Positions 1 through 10,440 of a stretch of 64,000 nucleotides of DNA are shown here, one piece after another; the first letter of the stretch is position 1, and each line of letters starts with the position of its first letter. Below the pieces are notes generated by a model that had not been told where the DNA came from, did not search any database, and saw only the letters and a list, made by a program, of their open reading frames with translations. A program made the translations under genes and the position numbers. Source of the DNA: Brachionus plicatilis (taxonomy: Eukaryota; Rotifera; Eurotatoria; Ploima; Brachionidae); the NCBI GenBank assembly GCA_010279815.1, contig QEOQ01000114.1:636255-700254 (forward strand), given 5' to 3'.

Positions 1-532
1 AAGAAGTCTATTTCTTTCTGCTAGTATATTTTTTTCTTCTGCTATTAAATTTTTTTTAACAGCTAGTAAAAAAAATTAATTAATGATAGCTAAATTTTTT
101 TTATGCTTCCTAAAAAATTAAATAATGAATTACTTAATTAATTAACTTGAAAAATGATATATAAACAAATAATTGATAACTTCAGGCAAGCTACTCCTTT
201 GGAAAATTCGTTTTATCAATATATTAAGAGTATAACGTTTTATCCAATTCTATAAATAGTGAAAACTTATCAAATCCTTTACAATTAGATGAACCGATTG
301 ATTTAAATTTTGGTCAAAATTATCAAGCTGATGCACAAAAATCTTCAAATGGTCCAAAACGTCGTGGCAGATACTAAGCTTAATTTTTTTATTCTCCTTT
401 TCAACTTTTATATGAATAAAATTTTATAAAAATATTTATGGTTATTTTTTTATACTTTTATTTTTGATATCATAAACATAATTTTAATAGCAAGTGAAAA
501 AAAATTGCTAGCAGCAGAAGAAATAACGTCCT
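1..532. mobile_element. Short element with CTGCTAG-type inverted ends (E1)
   Basis: The first ~50 bases, read in reverse complement, align with 482-532 at roughly 80% by eye. Both ends carry loose repeats of CTGCTAG or CTGCTAT beside T-runs. The left terminus may lie just outside the window, so no target duplication can be checked. Inside is a coding-like exon with a poly(A) signal (231-420), so the element may have captured a gene 3' end. Architecture matches the other array-ended elements described here. Confidence 0.5.
231..377 (+). pseudogene. Coding-like terminal exon inside E1
   Basis: An open frame of 48 codons runs from a possible splice acceptor (AG at 229-230) to TAA at 375-377. 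AATAAA follows at 415-420, the usual spacing for a 3' exon. The peptide is Asn/Ser-rich, polar, and ends in a basic tail KRRGRY. A second frame opens at ATG 154 and overlaps it (33 codons, stop 253-255), so the two may be halves of one frame-shifted gene. I do not recognise the family. The basic C-terminus is not enough to call a neuropeptide precursor, because no signal peptide or repeated cleavage sites are visible. Confidence 0.3.
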
Positions 533-825
533 TGTACAATATTCAAATTCATTTAACTTTTACGATTATCCTAGCTAAATAATTAAAAATAATTAAAAAA
601 AATTATTTTTTAATAAATATTTAGCTATTCCGTCTATTCCGTCCTAAGATTCTAATCTAAGACGGAAAATGCCTTGTCTGGTTTTTGATTAGTCTGGAAA
701 AAAAATCTGAAAATTCAGCTGGTTAATTAAAAAAAACTAAAGAATAAAATAAATATTTAAAATTTTTAATTGTTAATATCTACTGCACTTATTATGCTGA
801 GAATTTTGCAGGTCATTTTATTTAG
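378..825. other. A/T-rich stretch without a gene
   Basis: This contains the poly(A) signal and right end of E1, then A/T-rich sequence with one small imperfect hairpin around 625-665 (TCCGTCCTAAGATT / AATCTAAGACGGA). Nothing else is supported. Confidence 0.4.
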
Positions 826-1005
826 GGGATTAAAATCGAAAGTGTAAAATTTGAAAAATATTTCTCTGATTCAATGGACCATCGTGCTAATTCGCAAAAT
901 TCAGTTCAATTTGCTTTATGGTTGTTAAATGAAATTAAAAACTCTTACCTGGTCGAACAGTCCATGAACATTTGGCGACCCTTGTTACAAAGAAACTTGT
1001 TTTAG
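826..1005 (+). other. Isolated coding-like ORF, unknown
   Basis: After a plausible acceptor (TTTAG at 821-825) a frame stays open for 59 codons to TAG at 1003-1005. Its composition (KFEKYFSDSMDHRANSQNSV, then an LWLLNEIKNSYL stretch) is far less biased than the surrounding DNA and reads like real protein. There is no start codon at the left edge, so it would be an internal or terminal exon or a transposon remnant. I do not recognise the family. Confidence 0.25.
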
Positions 1006-2086
1006 ATATCAAGGCAATTATTTTGAAGTGAACTTTCGAAAAAAAATTTTTATTTATTTTTGAAAAATTTCAATTAAATTTAAAAAAGTAATATTTAGAT
1101 TCTAAATAAAAAAAATATAAAATCTAATAATCTGATACAGTCAAAGAAAAAATCTTGAGAAAGAATTTTAATTTTTTTAAAATCAGTTGAAAAAAATAAT
1201 CACATGGTTCATAAAGTTGGTTATAAAAAGTGTCAAATAATCTTCTATGCTTAACAAAAAATAAATATAGAATAAACAATTTAATTTAATAGGAAAAAAT
1301 TTATTTATTTTTTATTCTCATTGAAAAACAATGTGCCTAAGAGTTGTGCTCTCGAATTTTAATTAAATTTGAAATTTTTATCTTTAAGATTTATCTCACA
1401 TAAAGCCAGGGCAGCATTAAAAGCGCAAAATTTTTTTCTTAATTTTTGTTTGTGTATCAACTTCTCTTTATTTTGTTTGTAAGCCAAGATCTAAATGTCA
1501 ATCTATGTTGAGGTTTTAAAAGTACTTTTAAATTTTATTAATCAAAATTTTGAACTAATTTAATTCATTATTTTGGAAAAGTTAATTTGAGAAAAAATAT
1601 TTTAAAGTCAACTTTAGGGTAAAAGTCTTCAAAAATGAATCAAAAAAAATTAATTTCTAAGGATCTATTATTTTATAAAAATTCTTTAAAATTCTGGCAC
1701 TTTAAAATTGATTAAAAGTCTAAGAAAATTTTAAAGCCAATCTAATGCGAATAAAAATTATCTTAATATATTGAAATTAAAAATAGCCTAAGATTTTTGG
1801 TGATGAAAAATTTATTCCTTTTTATGGTAACAAAAAAAACTAGTTTTTCTGACAAATAAATTTTTTAATTGACAATAATGGTCAGTTAAATAATTATGTT
1901 ATTAATATTGAAATAAAAAACCAAATTACTGAACTAAGGAACAAATTAATTTTTTTTTTTTATTGTAATAAAAAAGGTACATAAATAAAATAAGTAATAT
2001 AATGTATATCAAATTGGAACAAAAATAATTAAACATAGACAAAAATAATATTCAATTATCATTTTTTTTGTTTGTTTAATTCAATT
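1006..2086. other. A/T-rich intergenic stretch
   Basis: Long runs of A and T with stops in all frames. I see no gene, no inverted repeat and no recognisable element fragment. Confidence 0.5.
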
Positions 2087-2405
2087 GGTCTACCAATGTT
2101 TTTTTTTTTTAACTTGGGGCTGTGGATTAATGATTGGGGTTTCTTCAAGACAAATTCTTTTTGATATTGGCTCTTGTATCACATTTATATTTCTTAAATC
2201 AATCTTAGCAACTGCAAATGCATAGCTCCTATTCACCAGACAAATTCTCTGTGGCCCGATTATAGGTCCAATTAATACCGGCAAAAGTCATAGTTAGATG
2301 TTCTTGAGCTGATTCTAAGTTACGAAAACTACAGAAAGGGGGTCAACTTTTCCCCTTCCTCTACTTTTTTCACTTGTTCCTGTTCAATGGACTCATCTTG
2401 AAATA
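2087..2405 (-). pseudogene. Frame-shifted coding remnant, unknown
   Basis: On the minus strand three overlapping frames are coding-like in succession. A Glu-rich stretch (SIEQEQVKKVEEGEKLTPF) ends in TAG. A second frame (FRNLESAQEHLTMTFAGINW...) follows. A third runs to the stop at 2090-2087 and includes SYAFAVAKIDLRNINVIQEP and a Lys-rich tail. Just upstream, 2402-2455 looks like a ~60-nt intron (GTAAGT donor, TTTCAAG acceptor), but its phase does not fit the downstream frame. I read this as a decayed gene or retroelement piece of unknown family. Confidence 0.3.
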
Positions 2406-2919
2406 CAAAGTTTTATTAGATAAATAATTGTTTCAATTAAATCAGAATAGTTACTTACTCAATCATATTTGACATTATTTAATTAAATTGTCCTAACAAA
2501 TATAAATGACACTTCCATCAGTATTTTTGTTATAACGGGTGAGTCATAATGTTTTGGATAAATTTCAAAGTTATAAAAAAATATGAAAGGATAATCGGAG
2601 AAGGCTGAGATTTTAAACACTTGTTAACTAGCTCTTCTAGTTATTTTTTTTTGGTATTGGCTTCGACTTGTGTATACTTGGACTTTTCCCGGGCCAAAAA
2701 AGTATCTGCTATTCTTTGAGCTCAGTGTCCCAGACCTAAGAATTATTTTTTCAAAAAAATAAACAAAATAATCATATTCTAAACATTTTTATATCTCTAA
2801 AGATCCTAAGATCATATTTTTATCATATTCTGTTCATACGATATGCTTAAAAAACTGTCAATAAAAGCCTATTTTGAAGAATTCCAAAAATTCGTAAATA
2901 AGCGGCTTTTTGTCGATTT

Positions 2920-3050
2920 TTTGTCGGCTTTTTGAAAACGTTGGTCGACCGGTTAGAAATCTAACCGGTTTTTGAAACCGGTTTAAATGTATAAAAAGCA
3001 GTTAGAATGCATAACTGGTTAAGAAAACCGGTTTTTAAGTAAAACCGCTT
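2920..3050. repeat. CCGGTT inverted-repeat cluster
   Basis: CCGGTTAG (2949-2956) and CTAACCGG (2961-2968) form a perfect 8-bp stem with a 4-base loop. AACCGG / CCGGTT copies continue to ~3050. This local G+C patch stands out in A/T-rich DNA and resembles the motif arrays at the ends of the small elements elsewhere, but no partner array was found. Confidence 0.4.
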
Positions 3051-3717
3051 AATTAATTTTTTTATTAAATCGAGTTAATTTTTTTATATTTTAAAAATTA
3101 AAATTTTTTTTTCAAGTTAAAATAATTTTTCTTTATTTTTGAGAAAATTACTAAATTCAACTTTTGTAAAAAAATTATTTATGGCAATATTCCCAGTTTG
3201 CTAATTCATACTGCCCAAACTCTTTTATTAAAGCTTGAGACTGCTTTTCTTTTTTAGGGTGATTTAACTGTGGTTAAATCAAACTGTAATCTTGTTAAAA
3301 ATTTTTGTAATTTCAATCTTTATCGAATGTTATGTATAATTTGAGCATTATTACTTAATTTTAAATGTTTTTTTTTCAGTTGTATCCATTTTTTCTTTTT
3401 GTATTTTATTTTTGAGATTATTTTTCATTTAATTTTTTGGGGTCTTTACATAATAGCATATAACGAAATAGCACATTACGAAATAGCCAATTAAAAATTA
3501 CTTTTCTTCGGTTAAAAAAAATAGCAAAAAGTAAAAACACATGCTATTGTGTAAGAGCTCATAACGAATTTTAAAAGAAAAATAAAAACAAAAAAGTGTT
3601 TTTATTAAGTGTCAGAAATCAATTAACGTTTATATAAACTAATTATTTATTTGGATTTGAAAGATAAATGTTCGCAAATTTTATAATAAGTAAAGCCTTC
3701 AACATCACTCACACCAA

Positions 3718-4284
3718 TCTCTAGATCGCTTTTTATATCGTATTTTCATTAATGACATACCTAAAAGAAATAAGACTAATATCCAGTACTCTCTTCTTTT
3801 TGCAGATGACTTGGCTACCTTTTTTATTTTTAAAAAGAAAGGAAATCTCGAAAGTTTAATTAATAAGTACTTAAAAGAAATTGAAAAATGGCTATTCAAA
3901 TGGAAAATGAAAATGTCAGTTGAAAAGTCATGCTACACGATCTTTGAAAAAAACTCTAGGAAAAAAATTAATCTTGATCTAAAATTATATGAAAACAATT
4001 TAAATCTAAAAGAAAAAGTTAAGTTCCTAGGAATTACATTAGACTCCAACATAATGCATCACGAGGCCTTTAATAAACTTAATTTATTAACAGTCTCGAA
4101 TCGACTGTTTGAGTTGAGTGAGAGATATGTTAGGGCAGGACTGAGTCATTCTACTCCATTGGTTGTCAGACTGGTGGAGGAATACAGAGAAGGTTTCGAA
4201 GCAAGATATATTGAATACCCAACTCCATTGTGTAATTGCTACCTTACTATTTCTTCTTTTTACCCTGAAAAATCAGACATTTAA
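3718..4284 (+). pseudogene. Non-LTR retrotransposon reverse transcriptase fragment
   Basis: The frame encodes the middle and C-terminal part of a LINE reverse transcriptase. In order it shows an IFINDIP segment, the catalytic LLFADDLA motif (codons 3793-3816), a KWLFKWKMKMSVEKS thumb segment, VKFLGITLD, and a family-specific tail (HEAFNKLNLLTV...LFELSERYV). The same tail recurs in the palindrome arms at 20640-20830 and 24510-24700, so this is a local LINE family of the Jockey/CR1-like kind. The N-terminal fingers and endonuclease are missing. It lies inside E2 and is clearly a dead fragment. Confidence 0.7.
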
Positions 4285-4300
4285 AAATATGTATCCTGTT

Positions 4301-4471
4301 NNNNNNNNNNNNNNNNNNNNNNNNNNNNNNNNNNNNNNNNNNNNNNNNNNNNNNNNNNNNNNNNNNNNNNNNNNNNNNNNNNNNNNNNNNNNNNNNNNNN
4401 NNNNNNNNNNNNNNNNNNNNNNNNNNNNNNNNNNNNNNNNNNNNNNNNNNNNNNNNNNNNNNNNNNNNNNN
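4301..4471. other. Assembly gap (171 N)
   Basis: Run of N inside element E2; any reading frame drawn through it is meaningless. Confidence 0.99.
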
Positions 4472-4905
4472 AACTGTCAAATTATCATACGTGTGCTGTT
4501 TTTTTAAGCTATTTTGAAAGATTTTTATTACATATTAGCATACGTGTGCTATTTTGACATGTTATGTTAATTTTAAAAAGTGTTGCTATTTCGTAAAAGT
4601 GTATAGCTATTTCGTAATGCGTGATTGCTATTTTCTAATAGAGTTATAATTTATGCTATTTAGTAAGGTAATTTATGTGTGTATGCTATTTTGTTATGGA
4701 GACAATTTTTTTATTTGGTTTTAATGCTTTTTGGATTGATGATAAATAAAATTTAAGGAAAAAAACACGTTATTTTTTGCTTTTCCGTCAATTTTTTATT
4801 TTTCCATTTATTTCACATTAAGTAAGTAAAATTAATTGTTTGTTCTAAATATTAAAAAAAAATACAATTTAGTCAAAGTAAAAATTTTCTTGTTTATTTA
4901 ACTTT

Positions 4906-6129
4906 ATTTTGTAGATATATTTTTTCTGTACTATATATTAATTTTTTTGTACCATAAAAACACTGTACTTAGAATATTTTTTTTGTGTACTATATCTTTA
5001 CGGAGTGTACCATAAAAGTTAGCGTTTTGTACCATAAAATTGATGATTTGTACTAAGAAATTATCTTTTACTGTACCAAGAAATTACTTTTAATTATTTT
5101 TAAATTTATTGAAAATAAACGAACTTAAATTATACAGCACATAAAAAAATAGTTTTTTAATCAAAGTTACGATTAACAGGAAATACAATTAAAATAATAA
5201 AAAATACAAATACATAAAGTTTTTAAATCTTTCTTGGTCTTAAGACTCTATTTGATTTTGATGCTTATTTAGGTGCATTTTCTTTATTACTTGTAATAGA
5301 TTTAGATGCTTTTTTCTTACTTTTATCATAATTTAAACCCAAAGTGGGTTAAAAACCAAGTGATCTTTTTTAACATGGTCATTTAAATAAGTAAAATTAT
5401 CAGTATGAAATGATGATTCTACGAAATTGGTGGCTTCAGCAAGAACAAGTAATGCTTCCGAGGCTTGTTGTTGTGGTGATGGTGGCGTTGGTTGTGGTGA
5501 TGGTGGCAATGGTTGTGGTGATGGTGGTAGTGGCTGTGGATTTAAATCAAAAGCAGCTATATGACCATCTTCAAAAACCATCATCATGTTCATAAGCATT
5601 TCGTTGCATCTTTAGCATTGTTGAATTTTTCAACGAAAACATACTTCTTCACCTTCTTAGTCTTTTTTTTGTTAACAACTTCATCTTGTGACTCTTCTTC
5701 GTCATTCGGAGACATATAGTCTTCCAGCTCTTCAAATTCATCAAAATCATAATTATTATTCATTTTATAAGCCTTAAAATAAATTTATGTTTTGAAAGCA
5801 CATTTATGTTTTAAAATATAAATACGCCATAACAAGTTTCTAAAACTCAGTTTATTTTTTGTCACGTTACTATTTGAACAAACAATTAAATGTTCAGTAC
5901 AAAAAATTAATGTCTGGTACACAAAAAATTATTTCTGCTACAAAACATTTAATTTCTCGGACAAAAGATTTAATTTATGGTACAAAAAAGTGAAACGTAA
6001 AGTTATGGTCTCAATGATTAAAATAAAGAACAAATCATTAATTAATGGTACAAAAGATTAATTTAAGGTACGAATACATTGATTTTATGGTACAAAAAAT
6101 TAATTTATGGTACAGAAAAATTGACATCC
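4906..6129. mobile_element. Element with GGTACAAAA arrays at both ends (E3)
   Basis: The left end holds repeated CTGTACTA and TTTTGTACCATAAAA (4925-5095). The right end holds the inverse, TTATGGTACAAAAAATTAA, many times (5895-6121). The outermost ~45 bp of each end align as a terminal inverted repeat. The 9-mer TTTAACTTT lies directly outside both ends (4897-4905 and 6130-6138), a perfect 9-bp target duplication. The interior carries a decayed minus-strand gene with a MULE-like N-terminal segment, so E3 is probably a non-autonomous Mutator-type element. Confidence 0.65.
5250..5763 (-). pseudogene. Decayed gene in E3: acidic N-terminus and PPSPQP repeats
   Basis: A first frame starts at ATG 5763 and runs 57 codons to TGA at 5590. 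It has an acidic head, a KKKTKKVKK patch and then YVFVEKFNNAKDATKCL. A second frame follows (5599-5333) with three tandem PPSPQP units and a Gln/Ala stretch. A third ends in a Lys/Ser-rich tail near 5256. The segment before KCL resembles that of the ORF at 43341 (SYFYFDFCSFRSLEDTKKCL). Both look like the start of a FLYWCH/MULE-type DNA-binding region, an inference from pattern only. Two frame changes or introns are needed to join the parts. Confidence 0.4.
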
Positions 6130-6138
6130 TTTAACTTT

Positions 6139-6737
6139 CAAGATGTCATAAATAAGGTGTAAATGTTCAATGTAAAAGACAGTTTAATATAGAAAAAGTA
6201 TGGAATAAAAAAAAATTAAAATATATTAATTTATTTTTTTGTCTTTAATTTTTTTCAATAAAAAAGATTTTTCTAAAATTAAATAACTGTTGTAGTTCTC
6301 TCAATAACTACAACACCGACTCTATTCAACTTACATGTCTATAGTTTCACAGTGCAATACTATGATCTCATGCACTTAGCAACTTGATAGTATTTAACGC
6401 TGTGTAAAATACAAGACATGTGCGATTATAAGAAAAACTTTGAAATTATTATTTTTCTTTTATTTTCTCCATTTTTCTTTGTTCAAGCTAGAATTGGCCA
6501 TTTATTAATAAAGTTATTATCATTATAATTTAATTTCTTTTATTATTTATGTTATAACCGCGAACCACTAGATCCTAACAGATCCGGAAAGAATATTATT
6601 TTTTATTTAAAGTTTATAACATAACCTTAACTTAGACTGAATAAATAATTGAGAAGTTAGTTTCTAGTTTCTCAATTAGTTTGGATTCCTCAAATCCAAA
6701 ATTTCCAATTCCAAAAGGTGCATCAGTGTTAAAGTCA
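6139..6737. other. Intergenic, no feature seen
   Basis: Mixed A/T-rich sequence with a slightly more balanced patch at 6290-6430. No open frame, inverted repeat or known element end is visible. Confidence 0.4.
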
Positions 6738-7641
6738 GTAGTAGTAGTAAGTGGTAGGCTATAAGTCGCGATTTGCATGCAGAATGATGAAAAACGCGAT
6801 GGGTGACGACACCCTGTGTGGTAGCCACTTGCCGTAATTAAGTTGCTGTTTTGACAAGCTTGCTTTTGAAGTCGTTGGTTCTTTTGGCGGTGATTATGGA
6901 GTCGTTAAGATCGTTCCAAACATTGATAATTCGGTTGCAGAAAAGTTATGTCGTTGATTACAGTTCTTCACCAATATTCGTCTCAATCTCGCCCTCCCAT
7001 TGCCTCTTGGCACAGAAATGGAAGTCGGTGCGGAAAATTCAACATGCTCTATTCCTTTTGCAATTTTTAACTGCTGTATCGAATCGCCCCTCAATCGCCT
7101 CGCCTTTAGATTGGTCAGACCCAGCTTTTTTAACGTTCAACATAGTTTAGGTCTCGAAGACGACCAGGAACCTTTGTCGCCATTCGCATTACGCGTTCGA
7201 CCGCATTGATTTCCCCGTGTTGGTATGGATTCCAGACTGAAATAGCAAATTCGACATGAGGTTTTACATACGTAGTGATTAGCTTCTTCCACACCGATTG
7301 GTTTCTTGTTCTAAAGGACTTCTTTAGAATTCCAAGCATTTGACTTGCTTTGCTAGCTGAACTATTAGCTTGTTCATGCCATTTCATGTTTGAATTTAGA
7401 ATGATACCAAGGTTACGTTCTCTCGTTGTTACCTCAATAGGATAAGAAGGGCCGTTAATTTCATTTAAGCTGTACGTAAAATGACTATTGCGTTTACCAC
7501 AGTGCATAATAAGTTAAGATTCATCGACCAATCAATACACCATTTCTGCACGGCCTCTAGATCGCGTTGAAGCCTTAAACAGTCATCAACATTACGAGCT
7601 GTTGTCAAGATCTTGCAGTCATCGGCAAAAAGTTACTAGTA

Positions 7642-8523
7642 CAGTCAACTCTCTTTAATTCGGTTATGCTTTTATCCGTATTTCTCTTTTATTCTTATCA
7701 AAATTAAAGGCCCAGGGCTCTAAGTAATACTCTTGCATGGAATTTTTTTTTTAAACCGGATTTTGTTATACGGATTATTTCGACATTCGTACAAAATTTT
7801 TTACACTTTGCTAAGTTAAATCATTTATTATTTTTATGTTTATCCGTACAATTATACTAGTGTTTTTTATTCTTTTTATTAAAATTCAAAATGTCTAACA
7901 ATCAAATAGCTTAAAGGAAAAAAGATGGAGTTGACAATTGAACAAAAGAGGGAAATTTGTTTTTTTGCATCTGATAATCCTGGGTCTAAACAAAATTATT
8001 TGTGCAATTATTTTTTGGAAAAATTCAAACAAAATATTCCAACCACTACCATCAGAGATATACTAAAAAATAGAAAAAATTATTTGAATTCCGAATCAAT
8101 CAATTCGTATCGAATACGAAATAGTAAATACCCTGAACTTGGAGATGCACTATTTTTATGGTTTAATGAAAAGCGTTTTGTTGGTTTACCAATATCAGAT
8201 GATATTTTAATATCTAAAGCAAATAAATTTGGAATTATGCTAAATATCAAAGATTTCAGATATTCTACTTACCGTATTAACAAAGATACCGTATTAACTC
8301 AAACTAAATTAGACAATTTTATTAATCACGAAAGTTAAATTTTTATATTATAATTAAATTGATTAAATTTCAAAAAGTTGTTTTTTTTTAATAAAAATTT
8401 TGTAAATTAATCCGTATTTTTTTAAATTTTAAATGAGATCCGGTTTATTCATTTAATCGAATAATTTAATCCGGATTGATTTTTAAGAGGGCTATTTTAA
8501 TACGAATTAAAGAGAGTTGACTG
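7642..8523 (+). mobile_element. pogo/Tigger-type DNA transposon, internally deleted
   Basis: The ends are perfect inverted repeats of at least 21 bp beginning CAGTCAACTCTCTTTAAT, and each end is flanked by TA (7640-7641 and 8524-8525). This is the target duplication of the Tc1/mariner superfamily, and CAG termini suit the pogo branch. At 882 bp it is far shorter than an autonomous element. It keeps only the N-terminal DNA-binding part of the transposase and lacks the DDE catalytic domain. It landed in the LINE reverse transcriptase next to its catalytic motif, so it is younger than that LINE. Confidence 0.9.
7925..8338 (+). CDS. pogo-type transposase, DNA-binding part only
   Basis: The 137-residue frame has two helix-turn-helix units. 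The first, residues ~1-55, is a psq/CENP-B N-type domain (LTIEQKREICFFASDNPG, TTTIRDILKNRKNYLN). The second, ~60-120, is a CENP-B/Tc5 domain (YPELGDALFLWFNEKR, GLPISDDILISKANKFG). In full transposases these bind the terminal repeats and a DDE nuclease domain follows; here the frame stops after ~137 residues. ATG 7925 is the only good start. An intact DNA-binding frame without a nuclease could act as a competitor for transposase binding sites, but expression is unknown and the frame may simply have survived by chance. Confidence 0.8.
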   Translation: MELTIEQKREICFFASDNPGSKQNYLCNYFLEKFKQNIPTTTIRDILKNRKNYLNSESINSYRIRNSKYPELGDALFLWFNEKRFVGLPISDDILISKANKFGIMLNIKDFRYSTYRINKDTVLTQTKLDNFINHES

Positions 8524-10440
8524 TATTCAGAAAAGTATCTGGTAAGTCGTTGATGAATATGATAAATAGGGCAGGTCCGAGAACGCTGCCTTGAGGAACT
8601 CCAGAGCGCACGTCACACCACTGTGATACCGAGTTTCCAAGTACTACTCTTTGCCTACGATCAGATAGAAAGGCTTTTAACCAAGATTATGCTTTTCCAC
8701 GCACTCCATACGCTTCTAGTTTATATAGTAAGCCTTGATGCGACACCTTATCAAAGGCTTTCTCAAAGTCTAGAAAGGCTATGTCAACAGGGACCTTTCT
8801 ACTTATGTTGAGTGTAATGAAGTCGATGGTCTCAAGTAAATTGGTCTTTCAAGATTTTCTCGGGACAAATCCGTGTTGCTGTTTGCTAATAAGTCCATTC
8901 GTTTGCAAGTGAGACATAAGATTAGTACGTACAATTGACTCCAACGTCTTGCAGACAATTGACATGAATGAGATTGGTCGATAATTGGTCGGATCTAGTC
9001 GACTGTCTATTTTGTTGAGTGGGCTAACATTCGCCTCTCGTCAAGAACTAAGAAGCTCACCATTATTTAGAGACAAATTGAACAGAATGGTCAATGGGGC
9101 TGTGAACCAATCTGCGCATTCTTTAAGTACGAACGAAGAAACTTCATCGGCACCCAGAGATTTGTGACAATCTAGTTTTTTGAGTTGTTTGGATACTTCA
9201 ACTTCGCTTATCTGGAAGGTGTCCAATGCCGTCTCAAAAGATCCCTGTGCGAACTCAGGGAGAATGACGTTATCAATACTATGTGTGAAAACGGAGCTAA
9301 ATTGATTATTAATGGCGTTCGCCACCAATTCACCATCTGTTTGAGTCACTCCAGATTTGTCAATAATTGCAGAGACACCTCTCTTTGTTTGTTGCTTGCT
9401 ATTGACATAAGAAACAGTCGCTTCGGATTTTTTTTGTCTTTAGCGATTTCAAGCTCATACGATGCTATTTATGGCGTATTTGCTTCCTCAGTTCGTTGCG
9501 TACCCGTTTGTACTCGCATAAAAGTTCTATATTACGCCATTTAGTTCTTCGACATGAATGCCAAAGATCGCGTTTCGTTTTGACCATTCTTTCAACTTCT
9601 CGATTAAACCATGGTGGTCTCTTCTTAGTCTAAGACTTCCTGATTGGCATGCATTCCTCACATGCTTCGTTGAACTTAACAAGAAACTCTCTGTAAGCTT
9701 CTTCTGCTGATTTGTTCTTAAATAGTCCGTACCAGTCTATTCGTGATAATATTAAGCTTAGTTGAGAATACTTTCCATTTCGATAGTCGAGTTTGCGACT
9801 GTCAAATGAGCAGGAATAATTGAAATCTGTTGACAATTCGAAATTTACGGAAGCTTGGCCCTGGTTTGCTTTTCCAAGCGGTGGATCGAGTCGAATATCA
9901 CTGATGATACCAAGGTCGTCAGTTATTAATAGATCAAGAGTGTTGGTTTGGCGTCCATTTACGTCAAAAAATGTAGGTTCGTGAATGCACTGAGATAGGC
10001 CAAGACCGTTAATAGTTTCGCAGAATTCGTACGCGAGACGGCCCTTGGTGCATGTCGAACATAAATCGCACATCCACCGCCTCTTCCAGCTCTATTCATC
10101 ATGAAGCATGTAAAGTTTGGAATTTTAACGTCTGACGCGCTGGTTGTAGGTGCGATGATGAAGATGGTGACGATAAAGATGAAGTAGTAGACGAACGAGA
10201 CGGTGAAGAAGACGGACTAGACGACGACGACCAGCGCTACAACGAAGAAAAAGACGATGCCGATGATGAAAATGAATATTAACTTGACAACGGAAGTGAA
10301 CACTGTGACGACAAAGTGGCTACCAAGCAAAGCTTGTTTCGCGAGCGACAAGAAACGATATCCCTTACCACCTTTTTATTAAACAAAAACCATAAATAAA
10401 TTAAATGAATAAATAAAAATGCTAAAAAAAGAAAATTAAG

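Larger units (their letters stand above)
3440..4703. mobile_element. Element with ACGAAATAGC arrays at both ends (E2)
   Basis: The left end reads GGGTCTTTACATAATAGCAT and continues with ATAACGAAATAGCA and CATTACGAAATAGC. The right end carries the same motif inverted (GCTATTTCGTAA twice, several TGCTATTT) and closes in TATGGAGAC, the reverse complement of GTCTCCATA. Flanks are AATTTTTTG (3431-3439) and AATTTTTTT (4704-4712), an 8/9 match suggesting a 9-bp target duplication. It contains a LINE reverse-transcriptase fragment and a 171-base assembly gap. Confidence 0.55.
6800..10290 (-). pseudogene. LINE ORF2: endonuclease and reverse transcriptase (interrupted)
   Basis: The endonuclease half (10290-9630) shows NFTCFMMNRAGRGGGCAIYV and TNTLDLLITDD, typical of apurinic-type LINE endonucleases. 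The linker and fingers of the reverse transcriptase follow (9349-9041, CHKSLGADEVSSFVLKECAD). Next come GVPQGSVLGPALFIIFINDL (around 8600-8535) and, beyond the inserted transposon, the catalytic FADDC (about 7625). The thumb and C-terminal part follow at 7507-6800, with RHNFFCNRIINVWNDL near the end. Frame changes occur near 9349, at the insertion, near 7500, near 7130 and near 6960. The protein would copy element RNA at a nicked target site; this copy cannot. Confidence 0.75.

Noticed and set aside
372..377. Neuropeptide precursor from the KRRGRY end near 377
   Set aside because: No signal peptide, no repeated units, and the frame is only an exon fragment.
4163..4507. Long frames through the first N run
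   Set aside because: They consist of undetermined bases; no codon evidence.
5410..5595. Val/Met-rich plus-strand ORF opposite the PPSPQP repeats
   Set aside because: Shadow of the tandem proline repeat on the other strand; composition not protein-like.
10145..10285. Acidic Asp/Glu-rich plus-strand ORF
   Set aside because: It is a GAT/GAC-rich low-complexity stretch antisense to the LINE ORF1-ORF2 junction; no start codon in frame.
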